Shown: positions 6,161 to 12,829 of the stretch, in pieces
How the letters are laid out: every line of letters starts with the position of its first letter
Numbering within the stretch: the first letter of the stretch is position 1
Assembly (NCBI GenBank): GCA_023255355.1
Contig: JALRIU010000127.1
Span: forward strand, 1-12,829
Source of the DNA: Pseudomonadales bacterium
Lineage (GTDB): Bacteria; Pseudomonadota; Gammaproteobacteria; Pseudomonadales; JAHEIH01
Reading direction: 5' to 3'
DNA: 12,829 nucleotides
Notes under the pieces: generated by a model
Databases searched by the model: none
Told to the model about the DNA's origin: nothing
What the model saw: the letters and a program-made list of their open reading frames with translations, nothing else
Position numbers and translations under genes: made by a program

Positions 6161-7912
6161 TTAGACTGGGCGTAAAAAGCGGCGGCGACGGCGGTATGGA
6201 AATACATCCATGATAATACCAGCACGAATATTTTCCTGAATTTTTTGCCAATAACTTGCTTCATATAAATCAGCATGTTTTGCTTCGAAAGCCTTTCGCG
6301 CAGCCGGATTACCCGAAAAGAATAGCCTAAACTCTTCTGGAAATACATCATTGGGCTCTACCGTGTACCACAATTCGCCTGACATCTCTTGGTATTCGTT
6401 TATAGGTTCAGGAATGACTCTAAAATTACAATCGGTTAAATAGACAATTTCATCATAGTCATAAAAAACCACACGTTTATGCCGTGTCACACCAAAATTT
6501 TTCAACAGCATATCACCAGGAAAAATATTGGCCGCGGCAAGTTGTTTTATCGCGTTGCCATATTCATCCATAACATCGTCAATCTCTTGTTCACTGGCAT
6601 CTTGAAGATAGATATTAAGAGGAATCATTCGCCTTTCAGTATACATATGCTTAATGACAATATGTTTTTCATCCTTCTCAACGATAAGCGAGGGGGCCAA
6701 ATTATAAAGCTCTTCAAGCAATTCAGAGGACATCCGTGACTTTTCAAACTCAAAATTTGAAAACTCTTGAGTATCTGCCAGACGCCCGACCCTATCATGG
6801 CGTGAGACAAGCCGATATTTTTCCATAACCTCTTCACGGGTTGAGTCTTTGGGTGGCTGAAACCTATCCTTAATGACTTTAAAGACAATATCGTAACTTG
6901 GCAATGTAAACACCGACATCACCATGCCTTTAATCCCTGGGGCAAAAACAAACTGGTCATTACTTTTGTGCAAGTGGCGACTGAAATCGCGAAAAAACTC
7001 AGTTTTAGAGTGCTTACGAAAACCAATACATGCATAAAGCTCCGAACGGGCTTTATGGGGCATCAGCATCTTCAAGAAATCGACAATACTGGAGGGGTCA
7101 TTGGTCTCAACCATAAAAAATGAACGGGTGAAACTAAAAACAACGGACAACTCATCTGGATCAAAAATAACCGTATCAACAAATAACTCCCCCTTGTTGT
7201 TATGCATTAAAGGCAATACAAATGGAATAATATTGTCATTCAACATCAAACGGCCGATAACATAGGCCGCCTTAGAACGATAGAAAACAGCTTTTAAGAC
7301 ATCGACCTGCAGTGCATCAGTAACCTCCTTAGAAAACCCCTTGAGTGGCTCACGTGAAGCCTCAACAATCCTTTCGATATCGCGTTCTAGGTTTTCAAAA
7401 GGCACATTAAATAGGCAGCCTTGTAATAACTCCCTTGTAAGATCGGTGACCTTTTCGCCCGGAGCATAACGATGGTATAGCGTATGATTAATCTCTGGAG
7501 AATCAGTTTTTTGGGAAGAGGTCACAAAGGCTTGTTTATCGTTAATGTTATCGTGACCAAATACGAAACAATAAATCGAATTGTAGAACGTTTCGGCTAT
7601 CTCATAATTAACATGATAGCGAAGTAGATCAATGTAGTATGTCTTCGCCAGCATCCAAATATCGGCCGAATGAAGCGCTGGGCCCACCAGGCCTTGCAGG
7701 ATGTCCGTAATACTTTGAACCTTCCCTTTATAGATTTCTACACGCTTGGCAGATGATGCCTGCACCGCCCTCCAATCGGCCTTTTCAAAACGTGCTTTAG
7801 CGCCTAGGGTCTCGTTAGTAAAGTCAGCAAACATCGCCTCAAAACCATTGAGGATTGCGCTTGCTAAGCGTTGAGCAGTGTCATTTTGCAATCGGACATG
7901 TTGGTTGGGCAT
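6161..7912 (-). CDS. aceK: Isocitrate dehydrogenase kinase/phosphatase
   Basis: AceK phosphorylates and dephosphorylates isocitrate dehydrogenase, switching carbon between the TCA cycle and the glyoxylate bypass. At 583 residues it is full length (E. coli 578). The regulatory N-terminal domain covers ~1-310. The kinase-like domain follows, with the family-specific ATP loop FAPGIKGMVMSVF (323-335), VFKVIKDRF with the ATP-binding Lys at 345, HDRVGRLADT (372-381), catalytic FPGDMLLKNFGV with D467, and FYDYDEI with D485. The C-terminus ends in DVFPYRRRRRF. In enterics aceK follows aceB and aceA. Here it stands apart from any glyoxylate-cycle gene and is followed by a Rieske gene. A LysR regulator is divergent from it, with a candidate -10 about 100 bases upstream of its start. 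Confidence 0.97.
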   Translation of the reverse strand: MPNQHVRLQNDTAQRLASAILNGFEAMFADFTNETLGAKARFEKADWRAVQASSAKRVEIYKGKVQSITDILQGLVGPALHSADIWMLAKTYYIDLLRYHVNYEIAETFYNSIYCFVFGHDNINDKQAFVTSSQKTDSPEINHTLYHRYAPGEKVTDLTRELLQGCLFNVPFENLERDIERIVEASREPLKGFSKEVTDALQVDVLKAVFYRSKAAYVIGRLMLNDNIIPFVLPLMHNNKGELFVDTVIFDPDELSVVFSFTRSFFMVETNDPSSIVDFLKMLMPHKARSELYACIGFRKHSKTEFFRDFSRHLHKSNDQFVFAPGIKGMVMSVFTLPSYDIVFKVIKDRFQPPKDSTREEVMEKYRLVSRHDRVGRLADTQEFSNFEFEKSRMSSELLEELYNLAPSLIVEKDEKHIVIKHMYTERRMIPLNIYLQDASEQEIDDVMDEYGNAIKQLAAANIFPGDMLLKNFGVTRHKRVVFYDYDEIVYLTDCNFRVIPEPINEYQEMSGELWYTVEPNDVFPEEFRLFFSGNPAARKAFEAKHADLYEASYWQKIQENIRAGIIMDVFPYRRRRRFLRPV

Positions 7913-8020
7913 GAAGCGTCTCTATCATCTATCAGTGGTATTCAGCACACCATTAGTCTCAACATATAACCACAGACTCGTTTGAATAGTAACCCCATAT
8001 CACACCAAACAAATGTTTCT

Positions 8021-8026
8021 ATTATA
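8021..8026 (-). promoter_or_regulatory. Candidate -10 element of the aceK promoter
   Basis: The minus strand carries a perfect TATAAT here, about 110 bases upstream of the aceK ATG. At 17-base spacing the -35 hexamer would be ACTGAG (8044-8049), a poor match to TTGACA. That would fit an activator-dependent promoter. No other good -10 was seen on this strand in the gap. Confidence 0.35.
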
Positions 8027-8038
8027 GCTGCCGTTTAC

Positions 8039-8053
8039 GATTACTCAGTCATC
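8039..8053. promoter_or_regulatory. 15-bp inverted repeat, possible regulator site between aceK and lysR
   Basis: GATTACTCAGTCATC is a near-perfect palindrome (GAT.ACT-C-AGT.ATC, one mismatched pair). It sits in the divergent region and covers the position where the -35 of the candidate aceK promoter would be. It does not give an exact T-N11-A LysR box, so the link to the adjacent LysR gene rests on position and symmetry only. Confidence 0.3.
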
Positions 8054-8144
8054 AATCTTTTTTTTGCTTGGTTGCCAATAATGAATGAGCGTGCTACAAC
8101 ATCATTGTGTTTTATGAGACCCAAAATCACTATAAGGCTTAATA

Positions 8145-9083
8145 ATGAAACTAGGGCGTATCGACCTAAATCTTCTTGTCTTCCTCGATGTTTTACTCCG
8201 AGAATGTAATGTTACCCGAGCTGCTGAGCAATTAGGCATTACTCAGCCAGCAATGAGTAACGGATTAAAAAGATTGCGCGATTTATTTGACGACCCGATC
8301 CTAATTCGTACTAGTGAAGGCATGACACCCACTGAACGCGCGCAAGCCTTACAACCCATGGTCAGAGCAATCCTAGCCGAGGTAGAAAAAGCTGTTCAAC
8401 CCTCGACACCGTTTGATCCTTTGACAAGCGACCGTACCTTCCGGATTATGGCCAGCGACTACATGGCTTCTACTTTACTACCCAAGGTGATAGCTGCCCT
8501 GCAAGAACAAGCGCCCAATATCGTTATCGACCTCCTCACCCCCTCTGATGTGAGCTTTCAAGATATCGAAAAAGGCAAGGTTGATATGGCGCTCAACCGT
8601 TTTAACCACCTTCCTCAATCCTTTCATCAAACCACATTATGGCGCGATAACTTTGCTTGCTTGATGCACAAAGATCACCCATATGCCGATGATTTCACCC
8701 TTGAAAACTATTTAAATGCTAACCACATATGGGTGAGTAAAACCAACATAGGGGTTGGTACAGGAATGCGTCCAGAGGATACCACTCGTCTCGGCTGGGT
8801 CGATGAAGCTTTGGCACAAATGGATGTGAAACGAAATATTAAAGTATTTACCAGAAATTATATGGTCGCATCAGAATTAGCTGCGCAGCCTGGACTGATT
8901 GCTACGCTACCAAGGCGCATGGCTGAGGTCTATCAATACGATCCACGATTGGTTATCCGTACACCGCCATTCCCCTTGGTCCCCATTGAAATAAAAATGA
9001 TTTGGAGTCCGTTATTGCAACACAACCCTGGCCACCAATGGTTACGGCGAATGATGGTAGATTTGGCACGAGACGAGTTTTAG
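8145..9083 (+). CDS. LysR-type transcriptional regulator (NodD/PcpR-like subgroup)
   Basis: The protein has 312 residues. An N-terminal winged helix-turn-helix covers ~5-65 (IDLNLLVFLDVLLRECNVTR, then GITQPAMSNGLKRLRDLF and ILIRTSEGMTPTERA). The effector-binding domain follows, beginning near FRIMASDYMAS. The wording LLRE.NVTRAAE..G.TQPAMS and DP.L.R...GM.PT.RA is typical of the NodD/nitroaromatics-responsive LysR subgroup. The effector cannot be told from sequence. The start is supported by AAGG about ten bases upstream of the ATG. Two targets are possible: the divergent aceK (232-base gap with a palindrome), as is common for LysR proteins, or the downstream lipoprotein-peptidase pair 54 bases away on the same strand. 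No known specific regulator name can be given. Confidence 0.93.
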   Translation: MKLGRIDLNLLVFLDVLLRECNVTRAAEQLGITQPAMSNGLKRLRDLFDDPILIRTSEGMTPTERAQALQPMVRAILAEVEKAVQPSTPFDPLTSDRTFRIMASDYMASTLLPKVIAALQEQAPNIVIDLLTPSDVSFQDIEKGKVDMALNRFNHLPQSFHQTTLWRDNFACLMHKDHPYADDFTLENYLNANHIWVSKTNIGVGTGMRPEDTTRLGWVDEALAQMDVKRNIKVFTRNYMVASELAAQPGLIATLPRRMAEVYQYDPRLVIRTPPFPLVPIEIKMIWSPLLQHNPGHQWLRRMMVDLARDEF

Positions 9084-9105
9084 GGGCTTTCTTTTATAAA
9101 GCCTC
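9083..9105 (+). terminator. Weak hairpin after lysR, possible terminator
   Basis: GGGGCTTT (9083-9090) pairs with AAAGCCTC (9098-9105), eight pairs including one G-U, with a seven-base loop. It begins on the last base of the lysR stop codon. No U-run follows, so efficient termination is doubtful. Confidence 0.3.
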
Positions 9106-9106
9106 A

Positions 9107-9112
9107 TATAAT
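9107..9112 (+). promoter_or_regulatory. Candidate -10 for the lipoprotein-peptidase pair
   Basis: A perfect TATAAT lies 26 bases before the lipoprotein ATG, and its ribosome binding site AGGAA (9128-9132) follows. No recognisable -35 stands at 16-18 bases, because that space is the hairpin after lysR. The call is therefore weak. Confidence 0.3.
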
Positions 9113-9137
9113 GACCATTTTATAGCTAGGAATTTCC

Positions 9138-9659
9138 ATGAACCTTTTACGTCTTTTTACTGCAATAGGCATACTTGTGACATTGTGTGCATGTCAAACG
9201 GTCAGTAATCAAGCCTCGCAACAGCTCGGTAATATTTCACTTAGCCCTTGGCCGTGGGCACCGATAAAATGTTTTGGATGTGATTGGCAGGATCAATCGC
9301 TTAACACCCCGGACGGAAAAATAACTAAAACCGAGGCGCGTAAATCTGGAGAACGCATTATCGTTGCGGCTAAAAATGACGCTGGCGGAGATATCATGCC
9401 TGGTTTTAGTATACGTGGAGTTGCTAGCGAAAATCGCTTCAACATCAGTTTTGCTAACAGCTATCGCGATGCATCTGTCACATTTAGAGATAACCATGGT
9501 CAAAAGAGAACGCTCAATGCCGGCCAACATTCTCCAGTGACCATCAATAACGAAACATGGATGATTTATATTGTGCGTGCTTCGCAATGGCAAGACGGCC
9601 TTGCAACACCCAAATATTTAATCGATTGGGTGCTACTCAAAATGGATCAGGATACATAA
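9138..9659 (+). CDS. Predicted lipoprotein of unknown function with CxxC motif
   Basis: I do not recognise this 173-residue protein. It begins with a lipoprotein signal peptide: hydrophobic LFTAIGILVTLCA followed by lipidated C19 in the lipobox L-C-A-C. The +2 residue is Gln, which predicts the outer membrane. After a short linker comes PWPWAPIKCFGCDW, holding a CxxC pair (C45, C48), and then a mixed beta-rich-looking region rich in Asn and Arg (MPGFSIRGVASENRFNISFA, later WMIYIVRASQW) with no membrane segment. The two cysteines could form a disulfide or a metal site; there is no CxxCH heme motif. A good ribosome binding site (AGGAA) supports the start. It ends one base before the M1 peptidase ATG, so the two are almost certainly made from one message and may work together in the periplasm. 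Confidence 0.8.
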   Translation: MNLLRLFTAIGILVTLCACQTVSNQASQQLGNISLSPWPWAPIKCFGCDWQDQSLNTPDGKITKTEARKSGERIIVAAKNDAGGDIMPGFSIRGVASENRFNISFANSYRDASVTFRDNHGQKRTLNAGQHSPVTINNETWMIYIVRASQWQDGLATPKYLIDWVLLKMDQDT

Positions 9660-9660
9660 T

Positions 9661-11553
9661 ATGCCAGTTCGTGTTTTTCTTTCATTGGTTGCCGCTTCAG
9701 CACTTTTCGGCACACTTGTTACTGCTTGCAGTCAACAATCTTCTGACAACACACCACAGACAACGATAAATTCTGCAAGCTCACGAACCGATTATCATTC
9801 TTTTAGCAATCCTGAAGAGATCGTTGTCACGCATGTAGATCTCGATTTAAACGTTGATTTTGAAACAAAAACACTCAGCGGCACTGCGAGCCTAGATATT
9901 GATCGTAAATCTGTGCAAGCTAGCACCCTCATTCTGGACACCCGAGATTTAGACGTTAGCCAAGCGGCATGTGGTGAAGCTACTATAGACTTTTCCTGGG
10001 GAGAAAGGGATGAGCATCTTGGCACGCCGCTAATGGTTCAACTGCCAGCAGAATGTCAAACTATCACGTTAACCTATACCACATCACCCGAAGCATCGGG
10101 TCTGCAATGGCTTACACCTGAACAAACCGCCGGCAAAAAACATCCATTTTTATTTAGTCAGGCACAGGCAATTCATGCCCGCAGCTTTATACCATTACAA
10201 GATTCGCCCGGCGTAAGAATTACCTATAACGCAACTATTCATACTGACCCTGCATTATTTGCAGTCATGAGTGCATCTAACGACCCAAGCGCTGAACGAA
10301 ATGGCACCTACGAATTCACAATGCCTCAGGCAATCCCTTCGTATTTAATTGCCATCGCTGTTGGCGACTTGCACTTCAAAGCCATGGGAGAAAGGACAGG
10401 GGTTTACTCTGAACCGGCCTATCTTGACGCTGCAGCCAAAGAATTTGAAGACACAGAGGCGATGTTGATTGCCACTGAAAAGGTGTATGGTAAATATCGC
10501 TGGGATCGTTATGACCTGCTTATTTTACCGCCTTCTTTCCCCTTTGGTGGCATGGAAAATCCCCGCCTATCATTTATTACACCGACCGTATTAGCGGGCG
10601 ATAAAAGCCAAGTTTCATTGATCGCTCATGAACTGGCACACTCATGGTCGGGCAACACAGTCACTAACGCTACCTGGCGAGATCTTTGGATGAACGAAGG
10701 CTTTACCACCTTCTTAACCTACCGCATCATGGAAATTGTCTATGGCAAAGATCGAGAAGCAATGGAGTTTGTAATAGGACACCGCGACCTCGAAGACGAT
10801 CTAAACGAGCTTGCAGCAGAAGATACCCGCCTGACTATCGACCTCACCGGCCGCGATCCAGACGCAGTATTTAGCAATGTGCCCTACGAGAAAGGCGCCC
10901 TTTTTCTTAGAGAACTAGAACAAAACGTTGGTCGTGAAGCATTTGATGCATTTTTGCTGTCCTATTTTGACCACTTTGCCTTTCAAAGCATCACAACCCA
11001 GCAATTTTTGGATTACCTCAATAGCGAGCTTTTAGCCAAGCAACCTGATGCGATGAGTAAAGAAAGACTCGATGAATGGATCTTTGCGGCTGGAATTCCC
11101 GCCGGCGCACCTGAACCGAAAAGTCCTGCTTTTGAGGTGGTTGATAGCTCTCGTAGCGCATGGTTACGTGGTGAAGTTAGCGCAAGCGATCTACCGACAT
11201 CTGATTGGGTGATGCACCAGTGGTTACACTTTTTACAAAAAATGCCTGACGACCTAACTATTCAGCAGATGGCAGCTCTCGATGAGGCCTTTGATTTTAC
11301 GCGCAGTAACAATAATGAAATCACCCATGTCTGGCTTATGCTAACGGTAAAACACGATTACCAGCCAGCCTATGACCGTCTATACAACTATCTTGTGGGT
11401 ATCGGCCGTAATAAATTTGTTAGACCTTTGTACAAAGCCTTATCGGAAACACCTGAGGGCAAAGCTTTCGCCAGCAAGGCCTTTGCCGAAGCACGTGTTG
11501 GCTATCACCCCCTTACGGTAAAAACCAACTTGCCCTACGTGGATGAAATGTAA
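9661..11553 (+). CDS. M1 family zinc metallopeptidase, LTA4-hydrolase/aminopeptidase B-like, predicted lipoprotein
   Basis: This is a protein of 630 residues. The signal peptide ends in lipobox V-T-A-C23 followed by Ser, so the enzyme is predicted to be membrane-anchored and exported, and a low-complexity Ser/Thr/Gln linker follows. The M1 N-terminal domain includes FLFSQAQAIHARSFIP (~164-179), matching the LTA4 hydrolase substrate region. GGMEN is at 296-300 for the peptide N-terminus. The zinc site is H323-E324-x2-H327 with E346 in WMNEGF, and Y409 in VPYEKG stabilises the transition state. The C-terminal helical domain (GRNKFVRPLYKAL) is of the LTA4-hydrolase type. It should remove N-terminal residues from peptides; epoxide hydrolase activity cannot be inferred. 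AGGAT lies seven bases before the ATG, inside the preceding lipoprotein gene. Confidence 0.94.
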   Translation: MPVRVFLSLVAASALFGTLVTACSQQSSDNTPQTTINSASSRTDYHSFSNPEEIVVTHVDLDLNVDFETKTLSGTASLDIDRKSVQASTLILDTRDLDVSQAACGEATIDFSWGERDEHLGTPLMVQLPAECQTITLTYTTSPEASGLQWLTPEQTAGKKHPFLFSQAQAIHARSFIPLQDSPGVRITYNATIHTDPALFAVMSASNDPSAERNGTYEFTMPQAIPSYLIAIAVGDLHFKAMGERTGVYSEPAYLDAAAKEFEDTEAMLIATEKVYGKYRWDRYDLLILPPSFPFGGMENPRLSFITPTVLAGDKSQVSLIAHELAHSWSGNTVTNATWRDLWMNEGFTTFLTYRIMEIVYGKDREAMEFVIGHRDLEDDLNELAAEDTRLTIDLTGRDPDAVFSNVPYEKGALFLRELEQNVGREAFDAFLLSYFDHFAFQSITTQQFLDYLNSELLAKQPDAMSKERLDEWIFAAGIPAGAPEPKSPAFEVVDSSRSAWLRGEVSASDLPTSDWVMHQWLHFLQKMPDDLTIQQMAALDEAFDFTRSNNNEITHVWLMLTVKHDYQPAYDRLYNYLVGIGRNKFVRPLYKALSETPEGKAFASKAFAEARVGYHPLTVKTNLPYVDEM

Positions 11554-11564
11554 GGGCGTTTTCT

Positions 11565-11594
11565 AATAACCCATCCTTAACTGGATGGGTTATT
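11565..11594. terminator. Bidirectional terminator between M1 peptidase and yigZ
   Basis: A perfect 12-bp stem (AATAACCCATCC / GGATGGGTTATT) encloses a six-base loop TTAACT. It is placed between convergent genes and flanked by short T and A runs. The 3' arm contains the yigZ stop codon (11590-11592). It starts 11 bases after the peptidase stop. Confidence 0.8.
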
Positions 11595-12216
11595 CTTGCA
11601 GAACATTTCTTAGTTCAATCCCTAATGCTAAGGCAAATTCTTGTATGTGACTGACTTGTTCAGTGGTCATGGCAAGCTCCATGGAAACTTTATCGGCATA
11701 GGTTACTTCATGAATTTGTGCATCGTGCACCTGCGCCCAATGCCTAACTGATTGTTCCTGAGCAAAATCAAAGACTAAAACCACCTCAGTAAGGCTGACA
11801 AATTCAGTTAAGGGTAACGCATCGATTGCCATTTGTGCTGCAGCGCTATAAGCCCGCACCAACCCGCCAGCTCCTAACTTGATGCCTCCAAAATAGCGAA
11901 CAACCACCAGCATGATGTCGCCAATATGTTTATGCTGTAGAACATTTAAAATTGGCTTGCCTGCTGTGCCTGTTGGTTCACCATCATCTGACATTGCTGC
12001 ACTGACCTGATTACCCAAAACATAGGCCCAGCAATGGTGCCGCGCATCAGGAAAATCACGTTTTGCCTGTTGCAATATTTGCATCGCATGCTGCCTATCG
12101 CTAATAGGCTCAGCACGACAAATAAATCGACTTTTTTTGATTTCGTATTCGACTTCTACCGAAGCCGCAGGGATATGATAACTGGTCATGGCCGGCACAT
12201 TAGCATCGATTAACAC
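11590..12216 (-). CDS. yigZ: YigZ/IMPACT family protein (UPF0029)
   Basis: It belongs to the widespread YigZ family, which has an IMPACT N-terminal domain and a DUF1949 C-terminal domain. The structure of the E. coli protein resembles translation-factor domain folds, but the biochemical role is not settled. Visible marks are EIKKSRFI, DARHHCWAYVLG, SDDGEPTGTAGKP (76-88) and RYFGGIKLGAGGLVRAY (107-123), counted from the GTG at 12216. Homology to E. coli YigZ (about 204 residues) begins at MTSYHIPAA, so the ATG at 12189, giving 199 residues, is the more likely start. The GTG would add nine unaligned residues, and its codon falls inside a candidate promoter for ylqF. Neither start has a clear ribosome binding site. 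It is divergent from ylqF and converges on the M1 peptidase. Confidence 0.93.
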   Translation of the reverse strand: MLIDANVPAMTSYHIPAASVEVEYEIKKSRFICRAEPISDRQHAMQILQQAKRDFPDARHHCWAYVLGNQVSAAMSDDGEPTGTAGKPILNVLQHKHIGDIMLVVVRYFGGIKLGAGGLVRAYSAAAQMAIDALPLTEFVSLTEVVLVFDFAQEQSVRHWAQVHDAQIHEVTYADKVSMELAMTTEQVSHIQEFALALGIELRNVLQE

Positions 12217-12239
12217 GTTTGCCTATGGCTTGTGATAAA
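12210..12239 (+). promoter_or_regulatory. Candidate promoter of ylqF
   Basis: TTAACA (12210-12215) and an extended -10 TGTGATAAA (TG at 12231-12232, hexamer GATAAA 12234-12239) stand 18 bases apart. Transcription would start near 12246, giving a short leader to the ATG at 12269. The element overlaps the GTG alternative start of yigZ, a further argument for the internal yigZ start. Confidence 0.45.
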
Positions 12240-12268
12240 ATGCCAAGACATTAAATAGAGAGAGCATC

Positions 12269-12829
12269 ATGGCAATTCATTGGTACCCCGGGCACATGCA
12301 CAAAGCTCGTAAAGAAATGTTGGAAGTTTTGCCCCTTGTCGATGTCATCATCGAAGTGATCGACGCACGCATTCCCTACAGCTCTGAAAACCCAATGATT
12401 GCTGACATGCGCGGTGACAAACCGTGCTTGAAGATTCTCAACAAAACAGATTTGGCCGACCCCGCCGTCACCCAGCTATGGCTCGATGAATTCTCTTCCC
12501 GCGACGGTGTTGCCGCGATTGAAATGTCGGCCAATCAGACCAATCAAGTCGCTAGAATCCGTGAATTAATTAGGCAACTATGTCCAACCAAGGCTAACGC
12601 CCACAAACCTATTCACACCATGATTTGTGGCATTCCCAACGTGGGCAAATCAACCCTAATTAATAGTATTGCCGGTCGCATGATCGCCAAAACTGGCAAC
12701 GAACCGGCGATAACCAAAGGTCAACAGCGTATAAACCTCGGCGACGGCATCACGCTCTCCGATACACCAGGCATACTTTGGCCCAAAGTCGAAAATGAAA
12801 AAAGCAGTTATCGATTAGCGGTCACCGGT
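12269..12829 (+). CDS. ylqF: YlqF/RbgA-type circularly permuted ribosome-assembly GTPase (3' end outside window)
   Basis: The 187 residues present start MAIHWYPGHMHKARKEM, the classic opening of YlqF proteins. The GTPase motifs are circularly permuted, as in this family: G4 NKTD at 58-61, G5-like SAN at 87-89, G1 P-loop GIPNVGKST at 121-129, G2 Thr around 149 (AITKGQ), and G3 DTPG at 165-168. The Bacillus member RbgA assists late assembly of the 50S ribosomal subunit; the gammaproteobacterial role is inferred from that. The C-terminal RNA-binding ANTAR-like domain (the family is ~280-320 residues) would lie past the window end. A purine-rich AGAGAGAG sits about six bases before the ATG. The reading frame is open to the last base. 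Confidence 0.94.
   Translation, partial: MAIHWYPGHMHKARKEMLEVLPLVDVIIEVIDARIPYSSENPMIADMRGDKPCLKILNKTDLADPAVTQLWLDEFSSRDGVAAIEMSANQTNQVARIRELIRQLCPTKANAHKPIHTMICGIPNVGKSTLINSIAGRMIAKTGNEPAITKGQQRINLGDGITLSDTPGILWPKVENEKSSYRLAVTG

Noticed and set aside
9237..9593. 118-residue minus-strand frame opposite the lipoprotein gene
   Set aside because: The plus-strand frame has a signal peptide, lipobox, ribosome binding site and tight coupling to the next gene. The antisense frame has none of these.

Overview
The window looks like a contig from a free-living, probably marine gammaproteobacterium. HexR, Edd, Pgi, AceK, YigZ and YlqF all read as gammaproteobacterial. Placement near Cellvibrionales/SAR92-type lineages is only a guess. 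The first ~590 bases do not belong to the same genome. They are two short truncated gene fragments, one flavobacterial-looking and one alphaproteobacterial (SAR11-like), joined end to end to a truncated zwf, most likely an assembly or amplification chimera.

Layout. 1-416: internal piece of cobalamin-dependent methionine synthase (metH), minus strand. 416-591: piece of ribosomal protein L31 (rpmE), plus strand. 580-4708: minus-strand operon pgi-edd-zwf, with zwf cut off after residue 208. 4709-4964: divergent regulatory region with a HexR-like operator, a candidate hexR promoter and a five-codon mini-ORF. 4965-5810: hexR, plus strand. 5816-7912: minus-strand pair aceK and a small Rieske ferredoxin. 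7913-8144: divergent region between aceK and a LysR-type regulator, holding a 15-bp inverted repeat over the likely aceK -35 position. 8145-9083: LysR regulator. 9138-11553: two plus-strand genes one base apart, an unrecognised CxxC lipoprotein and an M1 metallopeptidase that is itself a lipoprotein. 11565-11594: bidirectional terminator. 11590-12189/12216: yigZ, minus strand. 12269-12829: ylqF GTPase, cut by the window end. No non-coding stretch exceeds 300 bases. I see no tRNA, rRNA, CRISPR array, insertion sequence or phage gene.

How the genes fit together. Pgi interconverts glucose-6-phosphate and fructose-6-phosphate. Zwf and Edd are entry steps of the Entner-Doudoroff pathway. HexR is the regulator expected to repress this set until the pathway intermediate KDPG accumulates. 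AceK controls isocitrate dehydrogenase by phosphorylation and so sets the split between the TCA cycle and the glyoxylate shunt. The first two-thirds of the window is therefore a central-carbon control region. The rest is cell-envelope peptide metabolism (M1 peptidase with partner lipoprotein) and housekeeping (yigZ, ylqF). I found no clear undescribed system. The strongest oddities are the three-way chimeric start, the CxxC lipoprotein/M1 peptidase pair, the operator-like repeat at the aceK promoter, and the in-frame mini-ORF ahead of hexR.
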